Source: Tubiluchus corallicola (taxonomy: Eukaryota; Priapulida; Priapulimorpha; Priapulimorphida; Tubiluchidae). Taken from it: a stretch of 64,000 nucleotides of DNA. Numbering within the stretch: position 1 is the stretch's first letter; every line of letters starts with the position of its first letter. The notes under the pieces were generated by a model. The model did not search any database, had not been told where the DNA came from, and saw only the letters and a program-made list of their open reading frames with translations. Where the stretch lies: assembly GCA_030141605.1 (NCBI GenBank), contig JAQGDQ010000073.1, forward strand, positions 434,001 to 498,000. The letters are read 5' to 3'. Positions 12,418 through 25,200 of the stretch are shown here, one piece after another. The translations under genes were made by a program, and so were the position numbers.

Positions 12418-12645
12418 ATTGTTTGAACTTATTTTTCTACAAAGATGGACGGGAGCAAAGTCGGATTGAGCCAGAAAAGTCTTCATTGGCTCTAGATGGA
12501 TTCCTGGGAATAGAGGCTGGCTTTCCATATGACAAAGAACATTATGTGCTAGCAGTACTCTGCAAGCATCCAGTACTTCTCGGCTTCGAATGTCGGGAAA
12601 AAATGCTCCTCTGGGAAGTAAAAATGAGAGAGAATCTGGCTGAAG
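12418..12645 (+). other. DOK7: PH-domain exon of DOK7-like gene
   Basis: The acceptor is AACTTCAG and the donor is GAAG/GTGAGC. The exon enters with two bases of a codon and leaves in phase 1. It encodes the second half of a PH domain: FFYKDGREQSRIEPEKSSLAL, then GIEAGFPY, LAVLC, LLGFECREKMLLWEVKMRENL. The final helix with its conserved Trp (LLWEVKMR) is intact. The ATG-less opening shows that an upstream exon must supply the first PH strands. Confidence 0.85.
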
Positions 12646-15600
12646 GTGAGCATTGGACACTTAGCAGCTTTTCTTAATATTTTGGAAAACCTTTAAGAGG
12701 TTTAAATGCCAAATTTGATGAGTGATTTATATGACTTTATGCCCAGTTTATGGGATTTTGCATTATTGTATTGTATGACTGATTTTTGAAACTGATCTTG
12801 TTCTCTACTAAGCAGCAAGCTGTTTTAGTTTGACTATTCAAAATATCTGAGTACTCTGTGTTAAAAATGACGTAACCTCATATGTGGTGTAGAAGCAGTT
12901 TTTTATACAGTTGTGCTTCCTATAAACAGTTCTACTTAATTAAAGCAAAAGCCAAGTTGAGCTTATTCTAATATTTGAGAAAAATGTTGAAAACTTTCAG
13001 CAATAAAATTGTGATAAGCATCTCGTGTAATTAGTAAAATCAATTTAAAGTCGCCGTGACTTCACGCTTGGGCGCACTATTTTAGACGAAAAATGGCGTC
13101 ATCTGGTTTCCGTGCTATATAAACACTTATTCCCTCCAGGAATCTTTTTTTAACTTATACAGCGATATCTATAAACTAAGTAACCAGCCCGGAACCGTAA
13201 GTTTACATGTGTATCCGAAAGTCTGTAAAGTAATTACATTTGTGTATACTACTTATACCATTAATGTATATTACTTACACATTTTAAGATATAACTCCTT
13301 TGGATTAAAGCTATGTAACCACTTTAAACTTAAGACATAACTGATCCAATGACTAACTGTTACATAAACACAGTGAAATACAACGCTAGAATGACAGTAC
13401 TTCTGATTGAATTGTGGAAATTTTGCATCTGGTGCTTTCACCGCAGCTTGCCTTGGCAGCATTCACGCTGCTCAGCAGAGACCACCTAAATCAGTTTTTT
13501 TCAAATATGCCGGCAGCGACGTCGTTTGTCGGGAGATAAAAACTATTTAAATTTCTTTTACATTTTTAAGCAAAGCATTCTATGCACATATCTTGTGTGG
13601 TGATTTTAGTATTTTTAATTATATATTAAAATGCAATAAATGTTGTTCGAGGGTTCGCTCTTCCTTTAAGGCAAAAAAAATCAATGCAAGATAGCACGTT
13701 TTGACAATCTTAAGAGCACTGTGAGTAATCAGAAAATTACCGGAGCTATAGCATACGTAAATTGAACATAATGTTACTGCTTTAATTAAATTGTTTTATT
13801 TTTTTTTTTAATTCTGATGACATGTATTTTCTATTACCAGAGCGTAGATATCTAGTTCAGATTCTACATACTCCTCACAAGAGTAAAATCCCACGAGGTC
13901 CAGCGAAGCTCCATCTTCAAAACAAAATGTTCTGCTTGGCTTCGGGAATCCCACCAAAGTCCCTGTTCGTGTGGCAAATTCAGCATCTCAGGAAGTTTGG
14001 TATCGTTAAAGGGAAATTTTGCTTTGAAGGGGGATCTCGTTGTGGAAAAAGTAAGTGTTTTTGTTACCATCAGGTGCATTAAGATTAAGTACATGCATTA
14101 ACCTTGGTGGGACAGGATCAGGAATCTAGTTCTTTGGAGAAATTTGTATAACTGGCAAATGCATTTCAAATGTTTCAAATGTTACTTTATTGCCCCATAT
14201 GAAAGGGAAATATTTATGGTGGCTTAGTTTCCACTTGTGCTTTAACCACTGAGTTGGTCTTGCCTCTGAGGGCTCGATCCTGGTTTGCAGAGTGCATAAC
14301 TGTATTAAAAAGAGATACAATCATTATTTTTGAAGTCACAAAACTCATTAATTAGGAATGCAACCACTTTGTGTCTCCTATTAAACACCAATTTAATAAC
14401 GTCTTTCGAAAACTTACTATTATTGCAGATGGCATGGGTCTCCACATACTGATGAGTACCAATATTGAAGATCTGGAAGCTGCTTTCAAGATGGCTGCAG
14501 AAGAGAAGTTAAACACAAACCAGTCACATGCACAGTGCAAGAAAATTTTCAGTAAATAAACATTTTCTTGATTGTTTTGGAAAAGTATTTGCAGGTTTTT
14601 AAAAGTTTTGTATGGAAAACGTAATGAAAAAAGGTTGTTGAATTGAATTTTCTTATTTTAAATTTGAATCTGGGTGTCTGTCTGTATGAAAGCTGGAAAT
14701 GCTGACGTTAGTTTTTTTTGTACATTTTACAAATTTGTTAATATAAGTTTGGCAACTAAATTTGTTTATACTTTTTTTCAGGTGAGGAGAACCTTGATGG
14801 TTTTCATTCACATAAATCTAGTAATTCTAGCCCTCAGGATTGCTCTAGCCCCACTTCTAGCCATTCTTTCAGTAGGAGTCACTCAGAATTTAGCCGAGGA
14901 GGGACGAGAATTGAGAGTGCAGTTCTTAAACCATCAGTATATTCTAAAGACAGCTCATCAAAAGACACTATTTTGTCTAACAAACCACCTATACCAGATA
15001 AAGCTGGCAATAGTCAACGGTCTAGCAGCGTATCTAGTTGTTCTTCCAAAGATTCTCATATCATCTCTCCAACTCATAATGATATAACATCAGCAGAGTC
15101 GCTGTCATCTGCTGCTTGCAAAGATGATGATTTAAGCCAAATTGATGCATTGTTTGATAAGCTACGTGTCCGTTCTGAATACAATGCTGGGGCAACTGTA
15201 AGTCCAGCAACAAAAATCAAAGCGGACAGTGTCGAGGAATGCAAGAACAGCGTGGAGCGTTGTGTGCAAGAACTGAAGTCTCTGCAGGATTTCTGTCGTG
15301 TCTGTTGCATTAATAGTAACATTGACTCGATAGGAAAGAAGACAGAACATCCTACTTTGGCAGATTTTCCCGACAATTCATTTGGAGCAACTCCTTTGTC
15401 ATCACAGAGGGAGTCTACAAGTGCAGTTTGCCAGAATTGCAGTAAGATAAATGCAGTAGATCGGATAACATCAACGAGTTCCTTCAAGTCAAACAATGAT
15501 GTGCACTATGCATCACCCAGATCAGTATATGATTCTCCCAGGAAGTTGTCGTGTTCTTCTTACGGGTCCGATCAGCTTTATGCAGAAACCAATTCAGAGG

Positions 15601-18600
15601 GTTCTGGATCTGAACTGAGTTACTCTTGCTCGACCAGACCAAATTTACTAAAAATGAGCAAGGATGACGCATATTTTACTGAAACTCTAGTTCAAGAAAT
15701 GGGAGAAGAAAAAAATGTTAAGCCCATTGTCACAGAATTGTTGTATGATAAGCCAAAGAGACTTGCAGTAAGTCGTATTTACTATTTGAACAGCATCAAT
15801 ATCAGTCAGTAGTCTTGCTCACATTAGCATGATTCAGTTTCTTGAAATCTCTGTTGTGGCAAAAATTATTTTCTAAAGTTTTGGACGTAAACTTTATTGA
15901 TTTTTGTATTTTTTGTTAATAGATATGTGTTAACTTAAAAACTTAAGGCTTTGAGTGAACTAACATAAATCTAAACACTGTATATATGATTTCATTTAAT
16001 GTTTATCTTTAATTTGCATGATTTCACTTTTAGAATATTGCTGGTGAAGAAAAACTAAAGGACATCTTGTCATCTAATCACAATGATCAAAACATTCACC
16101 TCACAGAGCCAGAGACACTGTATGAAAGCGTTGAACGTTTGGCTGCAGAGACAAACGAATTTTGGAAAAAGCTTGTAGCTGAGGAAAGTGCATCTGGTAC
16201 TGCCACGTGTGCCCTGACTTCTGTTACTGATTCAAGTATGTTTGTCACCTCTGATCAATTCCATGCTGTTAAAAATCCGAACCAACTTCAGACAAGCGAA
16301 TTATTGAAAAAGCTGTCGTATGAAGTGTCGTCTAGTGAACGAGACTCTGACAGCGGCATTGAGAACATGAAGGGTTTTCCATCTTCCTCAGTTCCAATAG
16401 ACATTCCTCGGTCAGAAGGGTTGGAAATCAAGTATGATAGATGTGACTCGTTTTCATTCAGCCGCACGCAGTCTGCTAGCAGTGGATCTGACTATGAACA
16501 TGGTTGCCCTAATACATTTCTCCGGCCAAAACCATTTGTTGGCTCTTCGGGAAGTAGCCAGTTGTCTTGCAGCCTGGAGAGTACAGGTAGCCGGACTAGT
16601 GATAATATCCTGCCGATTAGGCCTCGCATGGCTAGTTTAGACAGTAATCTCCGGAAGCAGGATACTCAGGAGAACTATGTGAATGTTTGCTTCCGGTCAC
16701 AGCCCTGCTTGCGCTCAAACAATCCCAGTATGGAAACTCTGGTTGAAAGGCCAGAGGAAAATTGCCGTCAGCGGCACATTTCGGGGGGCAAAAATTACAT
16801 GACAATGGAGTATGGAGGAGATAAGGAATTGTCAGTACGAGAGCCAAATTATCTTGTCATGGAGCCGAAAAAGAGTGGTGTCCAGATAATTGCTTCAGAT
16901 GATGCTAAAGATTTCTGCCAGAAAAAGCAGAATGATTTAAAAAATGATCAGCAAAAATTGAAAAACATTCAATCTCCGCCAAGGTCACCTTGTAAGAAAC
17001 CACCAGAAGAGTGGCTTCTTCAGCCATTTAATCCACGTCCTTCACAACCACGAAAAACAGAAATGGCAGATGCTTGTATTGACACATCGTCCTCGGTAGG
17101 TTCTGCAGAAACCGAGCAACCAAACGACGAGGTGACATCCTCGAAGAGCCTTTTACCGAAAAGGAAGAAGTCGAAAAGTATGTCTGAGAAAGAAAATAAA
17201 GACTTGCTAGGTTCGCTAAAGCGCCGACCATCATTTTTTCGCCAGGCTTCAGCACCTGCGGAAGATGTGAAAGGGTACAGCTTGAGTTATCCACCGAGAA
17301 AATCTCCGACTAGCACAAGAAAAGCTTATTCATTGGATAATGCCTGCCACTATCCTGCATTTGATAATCAATGTGTGCCGCCAGAAGAAATGCTACGTGC
17401 ACTTCATGGACGTTCCAACTCTTTAGATGATTCACCGAAGAATAAATCGTTGTTGCAGCGGAAAAATTCGTTCCTTTCTCGATTGTCAATGCGTTTGAAG
17501 AATCGTTCTAGCAGTACGGAAGACGTAGATGTGAGTAAATTATCCCGGAGTGCCCCTGAGACTCAGCGGAAATCTGCTCTCTCCAATATGCGCCGTGTCA
17601 ACACTTTCACCTCACGTTCTAATCCTTCCATTCGACAACGGCAGGCATCTGATTCTGATATATACATGAGAGAGAGTGACGTGTACTCTCATTGTACGAG
17701 ATCGCAGTCTTCCTATCCAGGCACATTAGAACGTACGTCCAAGCATCGATCTGCTCAAGATTACCTGGAGATGGGACAGATGTCATTGCCTCGTCCTGTG
17801 AAATCATCACGACAGTCATCGATTAAGTTCTCACGTTCAAATAGTTGTACGAAAACTGATGTTCTTGTTGAAGGTGTATTGCAACCATCAAAGGATAATC
17901 CCAGAATGAGGTTGGCAACAGGTATGCTGTTTTCTACCATTTGCTACTTATAAATAGTTTTCTTCACAATATTGTTTTGCACATGTTTTTTATGCATTAC
18001 AAATATTTACCTTGGGGTGGTAAAATTCTTATATAATTATTACATTTTTGGCTCTAACTGGTGTAGTCTTTGTAGGGAATAAGAAATTAATCTGAGTCTA
18101 TTAAATACAAAAATTATCATTCTTAAACTGCTACATAAGTGAACTATTGCAGACACTTGTTTTCTATTTATTTTTAGTTTAAATATTGAACTTTGTCATC
18201 TAGATTTTATTAATAAATCTTAATTAATCTTTCAAATAATGTTTCAAATAATCTTTCAAATTATAAATATTTTGAAATGTCCCTCTGGTCGTAGATTCCA
18301 CTCAATGCTAAAACCACAAGAATGTTAAATTCTTTCTATCCTGTTGCAATTCGCACCATCAACAGTAAATTTCAGTAAATCTCCAATATTAATTCTCTAT
18401 GTCACTGTACAACAGATTGAATTATCTGTGTTAATCTTCTTGTTGTTTCCATAAGTTACTGCAGTACGTAAAACCACATAAATTTTATTGTATTAAGCTA
18501 TAATGACAATAAATTGCTTACTTACTTACTTATTATTATTTACAAATATTTTCAAGTTTGAGCAAGAAAATCTTTTTGTGCAGTGTCCAACCAGACTTAT

Positions 18601-21326
18601 TCAAAATATTTTACACAGATATTGATTGTTTTCTTTCAGAGAGATCATACTTTTTATTACATATGTTTTGTTTTATAGTTGCTTTTTTCATTAAATATTG
18701 TTGTTAAATATAAATGTTAAATATTTTTAATTTGATAGAGGAGAAAATCTGCATGGGTAAACTGAATAATGATGACCACAGCGTTGGCACATCAGAGTCT
18801 TCTGCAGATACTGATGCCTCTAGAGGTATTCATAAAATTTTGCATTGTCAGTGCAAACCTTTTCACTAGTTCAAATGTTAGCTTTATTATGCTTCTGGAA
18901 TGTTTCCATTTGCTCTTTCCGATAACGATCACTGGATCCTGTATGCTGATGTTTGTAATTCTCAAGCTAAGGTGTATCTAACATTCATTATTGTGCAATT
19001 TCTTCCAGAACAAACTTATAACATTACTAATTGAGTGTTAATTTGAAATACTCTGCAAGAGCTGTACCATGCTTAATTATCTGAGGCATATTTATTATGA
19101 TGGTACTGTTATCGACTGGGTTGTTTAAGTGGAAGTGGAAGAATTTTTCTGTGGTGTACACTGAATAGTTTAGTAAATTAATTTTAAGCTTGTAAAACAT
19201 CTAGATTGGCCTAAAATTGTTTTTGTTTGTCATGTTTACTTGTTTGTAAGTCTTTAGAGGTAAATGTGTGTTTTTAACTTTTATCTACTGAAGGAAGCAA
19301 CGTTGTGAATGTTCTACGGCCGCGATCTGCAAAAGATTACGTGAAAGTTGACCGCAAGAATCTTCGAGTTGAGATTGCGAAGGAAGGTGGACTAGCTCGC
19401 AGTGATGAGGATATTCCTATTTCAACCTCAACTTCAGTGGTTAACAAGAAATTTTTTCCATTCTACAGTTTGCCAAGGAGAAAAACAGAGCCCTGTAAAT
19501 TAAAGTTAGTTGTTATTGTTTTCAGCCTCTACCAGCTTGACTTTTTCCACTTTTTTTCTCTGATATAAAAAACTCTGACTGTATAAAAATATTTCTAGTT
19601 TTGTTCTTTATCGTTTTTTTAGGTGCTTAAACAAACCTACCATTTAATAAACAAATCTGCTATACTGTCATGCATGCATTGCATAAGTCAGCAGTGTACT
19701 TCAGAATTTGTTTATTCTTGATAATTGAATCGGTTATGTTGTTGGTTTTTTAATTATGTAATCCATTTTATGTAATGCTGGTATGTGTTACAGTTACCAT
19801 TAGTGTGAGTAAAATTTTGACAAGTTATGCTCGAGTAATAAATTGTCATTAATAACACTATAGTACTAAACTTCTCTTGAACTCCTAACCCTTATCGAGG
19901 GTTATCTAAAATGTATATCCCTAAGTTATTACTTGAGAAACTGATTAGTGACGGAGAAAACGAACTTTTAAAATAATGTGGGTGCTGGCTGTCATTTTCA
20001 TATTCTCAGGAGTCTCAGTGTACATGAGATTCTGAAAAGGAAATTTTGAACTTTTCAAACAGGGGGAGACCCACACAGGTCAGATGCTACAAGACATGTG
20101 TATCACCCAAACATATTGACCGATGAGTCAAGGACACTTTGCATGACCACTGTTAAAATTTCCTTATTAGTTTTTATTTTCACATTTATTCCCATGCATG
20201 CTGTTGATCACAGCATTCCAGGCAATGTCAAAACTCTCGAATGACCAAATCTATTGCCATTGTGCTGTGTTATCAGTGGTCTATTATTGCTGTTATTTGT
20301 TCTCTGGTTAAAATCTCAAAGTGAACACACATGTTTAAGCGTCATTGTACTTCAGTAGTGTTTGCCAAAGTTAACACCACTTTACTTTTGCATTAACGGC
20401 TGTTCTTTTTTTAAAGTATGTCGTAGCTAGCAGCAATTATTTATGAGGCAGTTGTTTTCTACAAGTTGTTAAATACAAGTTTCTTTTATAGGAACGTAGC
20501 GCCCGTGTCACCGCAAGTGACAGAATCGATCAACAAAGATCACAGCATGCCACAGATTTTGCTCGACAATTCCAGTCAAAAGCAACTGCAGCAACAACAA
20601 TGGTTTTTAATTGGAAAAACTTTGAAACCCGGTCAGTCTCAACCTCCTTGTGCTGTTGTCACACCGACATTTCGCCGCATGTCTGCGGAAAGAAAAAATG
20701 ACCATCAGTCCTCAGACGCTTATTTCGACATGTCTGGGTCAGCAAGCTGTGTGCAAACTGACGATTACATAAATATGAACAACGTCGAGTCATCGAGACC
20801 ATCATCAGACGATTATGTCTGTATGAATGGAGTAGATTCTGTCCCGGACATGTTTTCGTTGCTGCGCGGTTGCCATAGAAATGAGCTAACTGACGGCTAC
20901 ATGCCGATGCAGTCCAATGTGCACAAAGAGATGTTATCAAAACAATTAAAGATGAATAGATTGATAGAGGGTAGCAGTAGTGGTTGTAGCACTTGGTCAA
21001 ATAAGACACCTTGGCATAGTGAAACTCTAAACTCCGAACAGCGACGACACAATTATGCCAACTTGGATGGTGTGATTAAAGCATCCAAAAACATTTCGAA
21101 CTGTGTGTCAAATTTGTCTTTTGAACGCTTCGGCAAGAAGACGGATGAGGAACTTAATTATTTAGAAATGCATCCATGTGGCTCTGACAGTGATAGCCCT
21201 GCACCTAGCCCTACTGCAAAGAATAATTATGTGCAAATCGACTTCTCGGCAACAGCGGCAGTGCAGCATATAGGCACGCAACGTGATCGACAACGGCGAG
21301 AAATGACTCCAGATCTCAATAAATAA
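12418..21326 (+). CDS. DOK7: DOK7-like PH-PTB adaptor with long YXXM-rich tail (5' end missing)
   Basis: Eight exons with matching phases: 12418-12645, 13841-14050, 14429-14551, 14782-15767, 16034-17921, 18739-18825, 19294-19504 and 20492-21326 (stop). Together they encode about 1,520 residues; a first exon with the start of the PH domain was not found. The head resembles vertebrate DOK7: a PH end with SSLALDGFLGIEAGFPY and LGFECREKM, then a PTB with GPAKLHLQN, IPP and CFEGGSRCG. DOK7 is a cytoplasmic adaptor that binds and activates receptor tyrosine kinases (MuSK in vertebrate muscle). The tail is far longer than in human DOK7 (about 500 residues in all) and is rich in Ser and in tyrosine docking motifs, including eight YXXM. 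IRS proteins also combine PH, PTB and YXXM, so IRS is the alternative; the PH and PTB cores fit DOK7 better. The last two codons before the stop overlap an AATAAA. Confidence 0.87.
12646..12939 (+). other. DOK7 intron 5' part
   Basis: Intronic, AT-rich; nothing recognised before the MITE that starts at 12940. Confidence 0.5.
12940..13669. mobile_element. TTAA-flanked MITE, copy 1 (in DOK7 intron)
   Basis: About 730 bp bounded by TTAA at both ends, with imperfect inverted ends: TTAAAGCAAAAGCCAA on the left, and the reverse complement of the right end reads TTAAAGGAAGAGCGAA. A second copy at 31095-31832 aligns along its whole length (shared blocks CTTATTCTAATATTT, TCTCGTGTAATTA, GGGCGCACT, ATGCCGGCAGCGA, AATGCAATAAATGTTGTTC). 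It has no transposase frame. The TTAA boundary suggests piggyBac-type mobilisation, which is inference. It lies wholly within the intron and leaves the splice sites intact. Confidence 0.78.
13841..14551 (+). other. DOK7: PTB (IRS-type) exons of DOK7-like gene
   Basis: Exons 13841-14050 and 14429-14551 carry the PTB/IRS domain: RRYLVQIL, GPAKLHLQNKMFCLAS, IPPKSLFVWQIQHLRKFG, GKFCFEGGSRCG, then GMGLHILMSTNIEDLEAAF as the closing strand and helix. The Arg in FEGGSRCG corresponds to the conserved basic residue that reads the phosphotyrosine of an NPXpY-type ligand in this family. Both introns interrupt codons in phase 1. The second exon ends at a CA/GTAAAT donor; reading through would stop two codons later. 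Confidence 0.83.
14782..17921 (+). other. DOK7: Tail exons 5-6 of DOK7-like gene: Crk, Grb2 and PI3K docking sites
   Basis: Exons 14782-15767 and 16034-17921, Ser-rich and without a folded domain I recognise. The segment HYASPRSVYDSPRK (tyrosine codons at 15507 and 15528) resembles HYDTPRS in human DOK7, a Crk/CrkL SH2 site of the YXXP type. The YVNV at 16676 fits a Grb2 site. YXXM motifs lie at 16796 (YMTM), 16850 (YLVM) and 17762 (YLEM), the consensus for the PI3K p85 SH2 domains. A basic cluster PKRKKSKS lies at about 17,156. Several RXXS-type stretches (RRPSFF, RKNSFLSRLS) look like serine-kinase or 14-3-3 sites. All site functions are inferred from motif match. Confidence 0.75.
18739..19504 (+). 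other. DOK7: Short tail exons 7-8 of DOK7-like gene
   Basis: Exon 18739-18825 (87 bases, phase 1 in and out, a multiple of three and so possibly skippable) encodes EEKICMGKLNNDDHS and a Ser/Thr-rich end. Exon 19294-19504 encodes VLRPRSAKDYVKVDRKNLR and FFPFYSLPRRKTEPC. Its donor is less certain: AAA/GTTAGT at 19505 keeps the phase with exon 9, whereas CCCT/GTAAAT at 19495 does not. Confidence 0.65.
20492..21326 (+). other. DOK7: Last exon of DOK7-like gene: cluster of five YXXM motifs
   Basis: Terminal exon of 277 complete codons plus the stop. Tyrosine codons of YXXM motifs lie at 20721 (YFDM), 20766 (YINM, also a YXN Grb2 match), 20814 (YVCM), 20898 (YMPM) and 21159 (YLEM). A final YVQI lies at 21228. 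Each sits in an acidic or Asp/Asn-preceded context (SDAYFDM, DDYINM, DDYVCM, DGYMPM, LNYLEM), as is typical of insulin-receptor-substrate p85 sites. The protein ends in TPDLNK. Confidence 0.8.
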
Positions 21327-22236
21327 GAATTGAAAAATTTGAATAAAATAAATGAGTAAATAAAGAATTCAAAATTTTTTCTCTATTAATGATGACAAGT
21401 CTCAGGAGAGCTCTCTGTCGTGTTTCAAAAGTTTGGTTTAAAATGAACTTTGGCTTCATTCCACTGCACAGTATACTCGTTTCATCCACATGAAAACTGT
21501 TTTTATACATGTCTTTGTTACTGAGTGAACTCTCAAGATATTTTTCATGTGTATTGAATAGGATTTCGTGTGTATTGAACAGGACCAAGCTGCTCTTAAG
21601 GAGATTTAATGTATTCATAAACAATACAGACCTTTTACCAATACAGTGATGGAAACTTTATAAATAATGTACTTTTTGTACTTTTTTGTTGTAAATCTAT
21701 ACATATATTCTGTATAGTTTGTGTATAGTTATTTATTTAGAAGATAAATAGTTCATATTGTATACACTACTTTTGTGTGTTTTGCTGTATTTAGATTTCA
21801 AAAAGTGGTTGTGCTTTATCTTACAGTAATGATAAATTGATGATAGCAATACTTGCAATACCAGCAAGTTGTTAATAATTTTGTCCAGAGTTCATAAACA
21901 AAGAATGGCTTGTTATTCCTTTGTTGTATTTGTTTTATGTGCCTATGATATGTTTGATGTAACACAGCTTGTCTGCACATAAGATTATAAAGTTAAACTG
22001 ATCTTATGGAGCTGTGACCAATACATATTAAATCTCATTAACATATCATATTTATTAATACATAACATTGTGATCTCGTTCTTATTCGAATGTTTATGCG
22101 ATTATGATGCTAATGCTTATGGAAACTGTGGTGCAAAAGTTTTCTAGTTCACCAGTTTTTAATACATAATTATGTTTGAAGATTATTGTGATGAGTCACT
22201 TTATATTTCTGTATATGTATTAACTGCCAAAATAAA
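21318..22236 (+). terminator. 3' UTR and candidate poly(A) signals of the DOK7-like gene
   Basis: AATAAA occurs at 21318-21323 (overlapping the stop region), 21342-21347, and 22231-22236, the last followed by T-rich sequence. Which is used cannot be told from sequence. Confidence 0.4.
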
Positions 22237-25200
22237 GTCGTTATTTTGATCTAACAGTAATTTTTGTATGAATGCATGAATTGTACTTGTGGTACATTGC
22301 TTGACCTCAGTACTTCACTACCGCCAGTCTACCATTGATATAATAGATTCATGTTATTTATTATTAGTACCCGTGTTTTGTGTGATAAGTGTTCTAGATT
22401 TTCTACATTTCATGTTTGTAAGGCCTAATAAGTATGTATGTGGCCTTTACTGTCAAGGAAATGCCTTATATCATTGCAATAAACTTATTTGTAATCTGCA
22501 CTGCATTATTAAGAAATGAGTAAGGAGAGAAAATTGTTTGTGAATTATTGGCTTTTTTTTACCCCCGCTCCATCAAATACACACTTTTCGTTCTGTAATG
22601 TTACTCTTTGTGCACAAAATTTTGCTGAATATTTTGAAGTGCAAAGTTTTCTAAAAAAATTTATTTTCTCTCCCTGTGACCTATACTTCGCATCCATTTT
22701 TGTTTACCTCCAAATATTCACTTAAGCGTTGAATTTAGACCCTTGGTGCATTTTCATTGCCAAATCAATAAGAGAATATCCATCGTGTTATTGTTCTTAT
22801 GGCTTTGGCCAGTTAATCAGTTATTGTCATTGCTGACTTTTTTTTATTTTAAATTTTCCCTCGTCTAAAAAGAATGGACTGCCATTTTCGTATCATAAGT
22901 AAAAACTATTTTGATGATATACATGGCCTGTTTTTGTAAGAGTTGCTATAGTGCGTGATTATTTTGTGGCATCGTTCTACGTTTTTGTAATACTAAGCTC
23001 AGTAAGTTGCCATTATTATTTTGTTGGAACGTGTGTTACCCGGGCAATAAGTGTTCAACTTTTCAACCATTTTATTTTTGGTACTTTTGTTACTTTCATA
23101 TTGGATTTTGCAACTTTGTAATTATTATACGTAATCTTTCTTAATTGATTTTAGTGGAGATAAGTGTTCAGCATGTTATTAATTGTTAGTTCATTTCATT
23201 GATTACTTTTGTTTGCTGCATACAATTAAAAGCCTATATAAAGAAAATATTTCCACCGCTGCATGATATCTGATTTCTATTATTTTTCATTTTGTATAAT
23301 TTGTGTAAATACGAGTTATTTCTTTGAGTTTAGTATTTTTTGTATCAATACCTGGCAGTTACCATATATTGCTTAATAAAAGCCCGATATACTACAGTGA
23401 TATGTTTGAATTAATTTTTAATAATTATTTTTACCTTTGTGAGTACGTTTTCAATGTTTCACTTTCTGAGTACATGTTATACAAATATAAACAACACAGT
23501 TGTCTAAATTTGCGAGATAGTCATGTCCAAATTTTTTCAATTAAATACCTTTTGTGTGTATATACATATATATATTACAAACCATAAGTTATAAAGATAA
23601 AGATAAAGATAAAAATAAAGATAAACAAACAATCTTATCAATCAGTGCATCTATAGTAAAGGAGGACTGCTTTTGGCAAACGTGTTATATGCGAGAAACT
23701 AAAACTATTATTGCAACATAGTGATGCACAAGGAAACAGAAATTCAGGCATAAAATAGTGCCCCCTCTCTACCCATGCCAACTGGAAGCCCCCTACAACA
23801 AATATGAAAGGAAGAAAACACCCTACATAAAACGACCTTTTCTTGCATACACCTAAAAAGTTCGTATTGAAATTTTTTATCATCTAATTACTGCCTTGTT
23901 ATACGCAGAGCTTGTCAATTCAATTAAAATGGATCTTCCTGCTCTCACGGGCAATTTGACGTTACGTCGTTCTTGAGGTCTGTTTCTGGTGGACAGACAC
24001 GATCCCTTGATATGTTATGGGCAGCCTTCTGATCTTGGTGCTTACATATAAACGTAAATCAAGTGAAACAGCAATATAGTTGATCTGTTACTTTTCTACT
24101 GTTTATTCATGTTGCTTTGTGTACTTATAATTCGTGTTTCTACACAAGCTTTATGAACTGCCTTGTTTCACTTTAACAAAGGGGAGTAACAAATGCGTCT
24201 CACGAACCCCTGCTGTATTTGTTCCACCATTTCCATCAGCCCATTCTCCTCCTTGTCCTCGGTGTCTTTTTCACGTGTTCTGGGTGATAATGGCGGCACA
24301 TAACAAATTCATAAACCCGGCGCTCGCGTACCATCTCCTCCCAATGAAAACGCCGGGTTGACCTCAGCTCCTCTATGTCAGTGTCTTCGTCTGAGTGAGG
24401 ATCTAGCCAGTAAGCGGCAAATCGACTCAATCGAACGTCCGGATCATGGAATTTTAATTTTAAAAAATGGTTTAAATTTCATTGATATCAATGGTTATAT
24501 GAATTTTCTCACTTCATCCCAGTGCCGAGCCATGCATCTGAACTTTACATCACATATTTACGTTTATAATTTTAAGTATGTTTTTTGTGTATTTTGCTAT
24601 GCATATACTCGTATGTCATTTTAGTCAATTGGTAACGTTACGTAATTATTTTTCGTTACGTTTCATATTCAGTAACATACACGAAAAGTGTTGATTGTTA
24701 AATTATTAATTAAAACTCATTAACTTGTCCGTTAATGAACATTTTACTAAATAATTTTGCACTCTTTTTATACTTATTGATATAAAATTTGATATCCAGA
24801 AATAATTTTTGTCCACTTCCTCTGTTATCATTACTTGGTATCGTCATTATGAATTTCAGAATATATTTTCAATCATTATTTTTTGTTTTTCTATAGTAAT
24901 TTATTTGCAACTAATGTTTTCTTTTTTTGCATCTTTGCGTGTGATATACAATGGTAGTAGTATGATTAGTTGTTTGCAAGTAATGTTGTTTGAGACATAT
25001 CGCTGTTTTTGCTGTTTGGGTTTGTTTCTTAATTTAGCATTTTTGCTTACGGGGTTGCTAGTTTGTTCATTTGCTTGCTTGCTTGTATGCTCGCTTGCTT
25101 ACTTGTTTCCTCTTTCTTTAATTACCTGTTTGCTTGCTTACTCATTTGTGTAATTACTTGGATATATGTTTGCTTGTTTCTTGTTTTGATTTCACTTTTG

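Noticed and set aside
14126-17819. Minus-strand frames opposite the DOK7 exons (for example 15074-15496 and 17028-17294)
   Set aside because: Shadows of the coding strand; no splice or family support.
12418-21326. Annotating the PH-PTB protein as an insulin receptor substrate
   Set aside because: The YXXM motifs fit IRS, but the PH core (GIEAGFPY, LGFECREKM) and PTB core (GPAKLHL, FEGGSRCG) resemble DOK7 much more; kept as the alternative.
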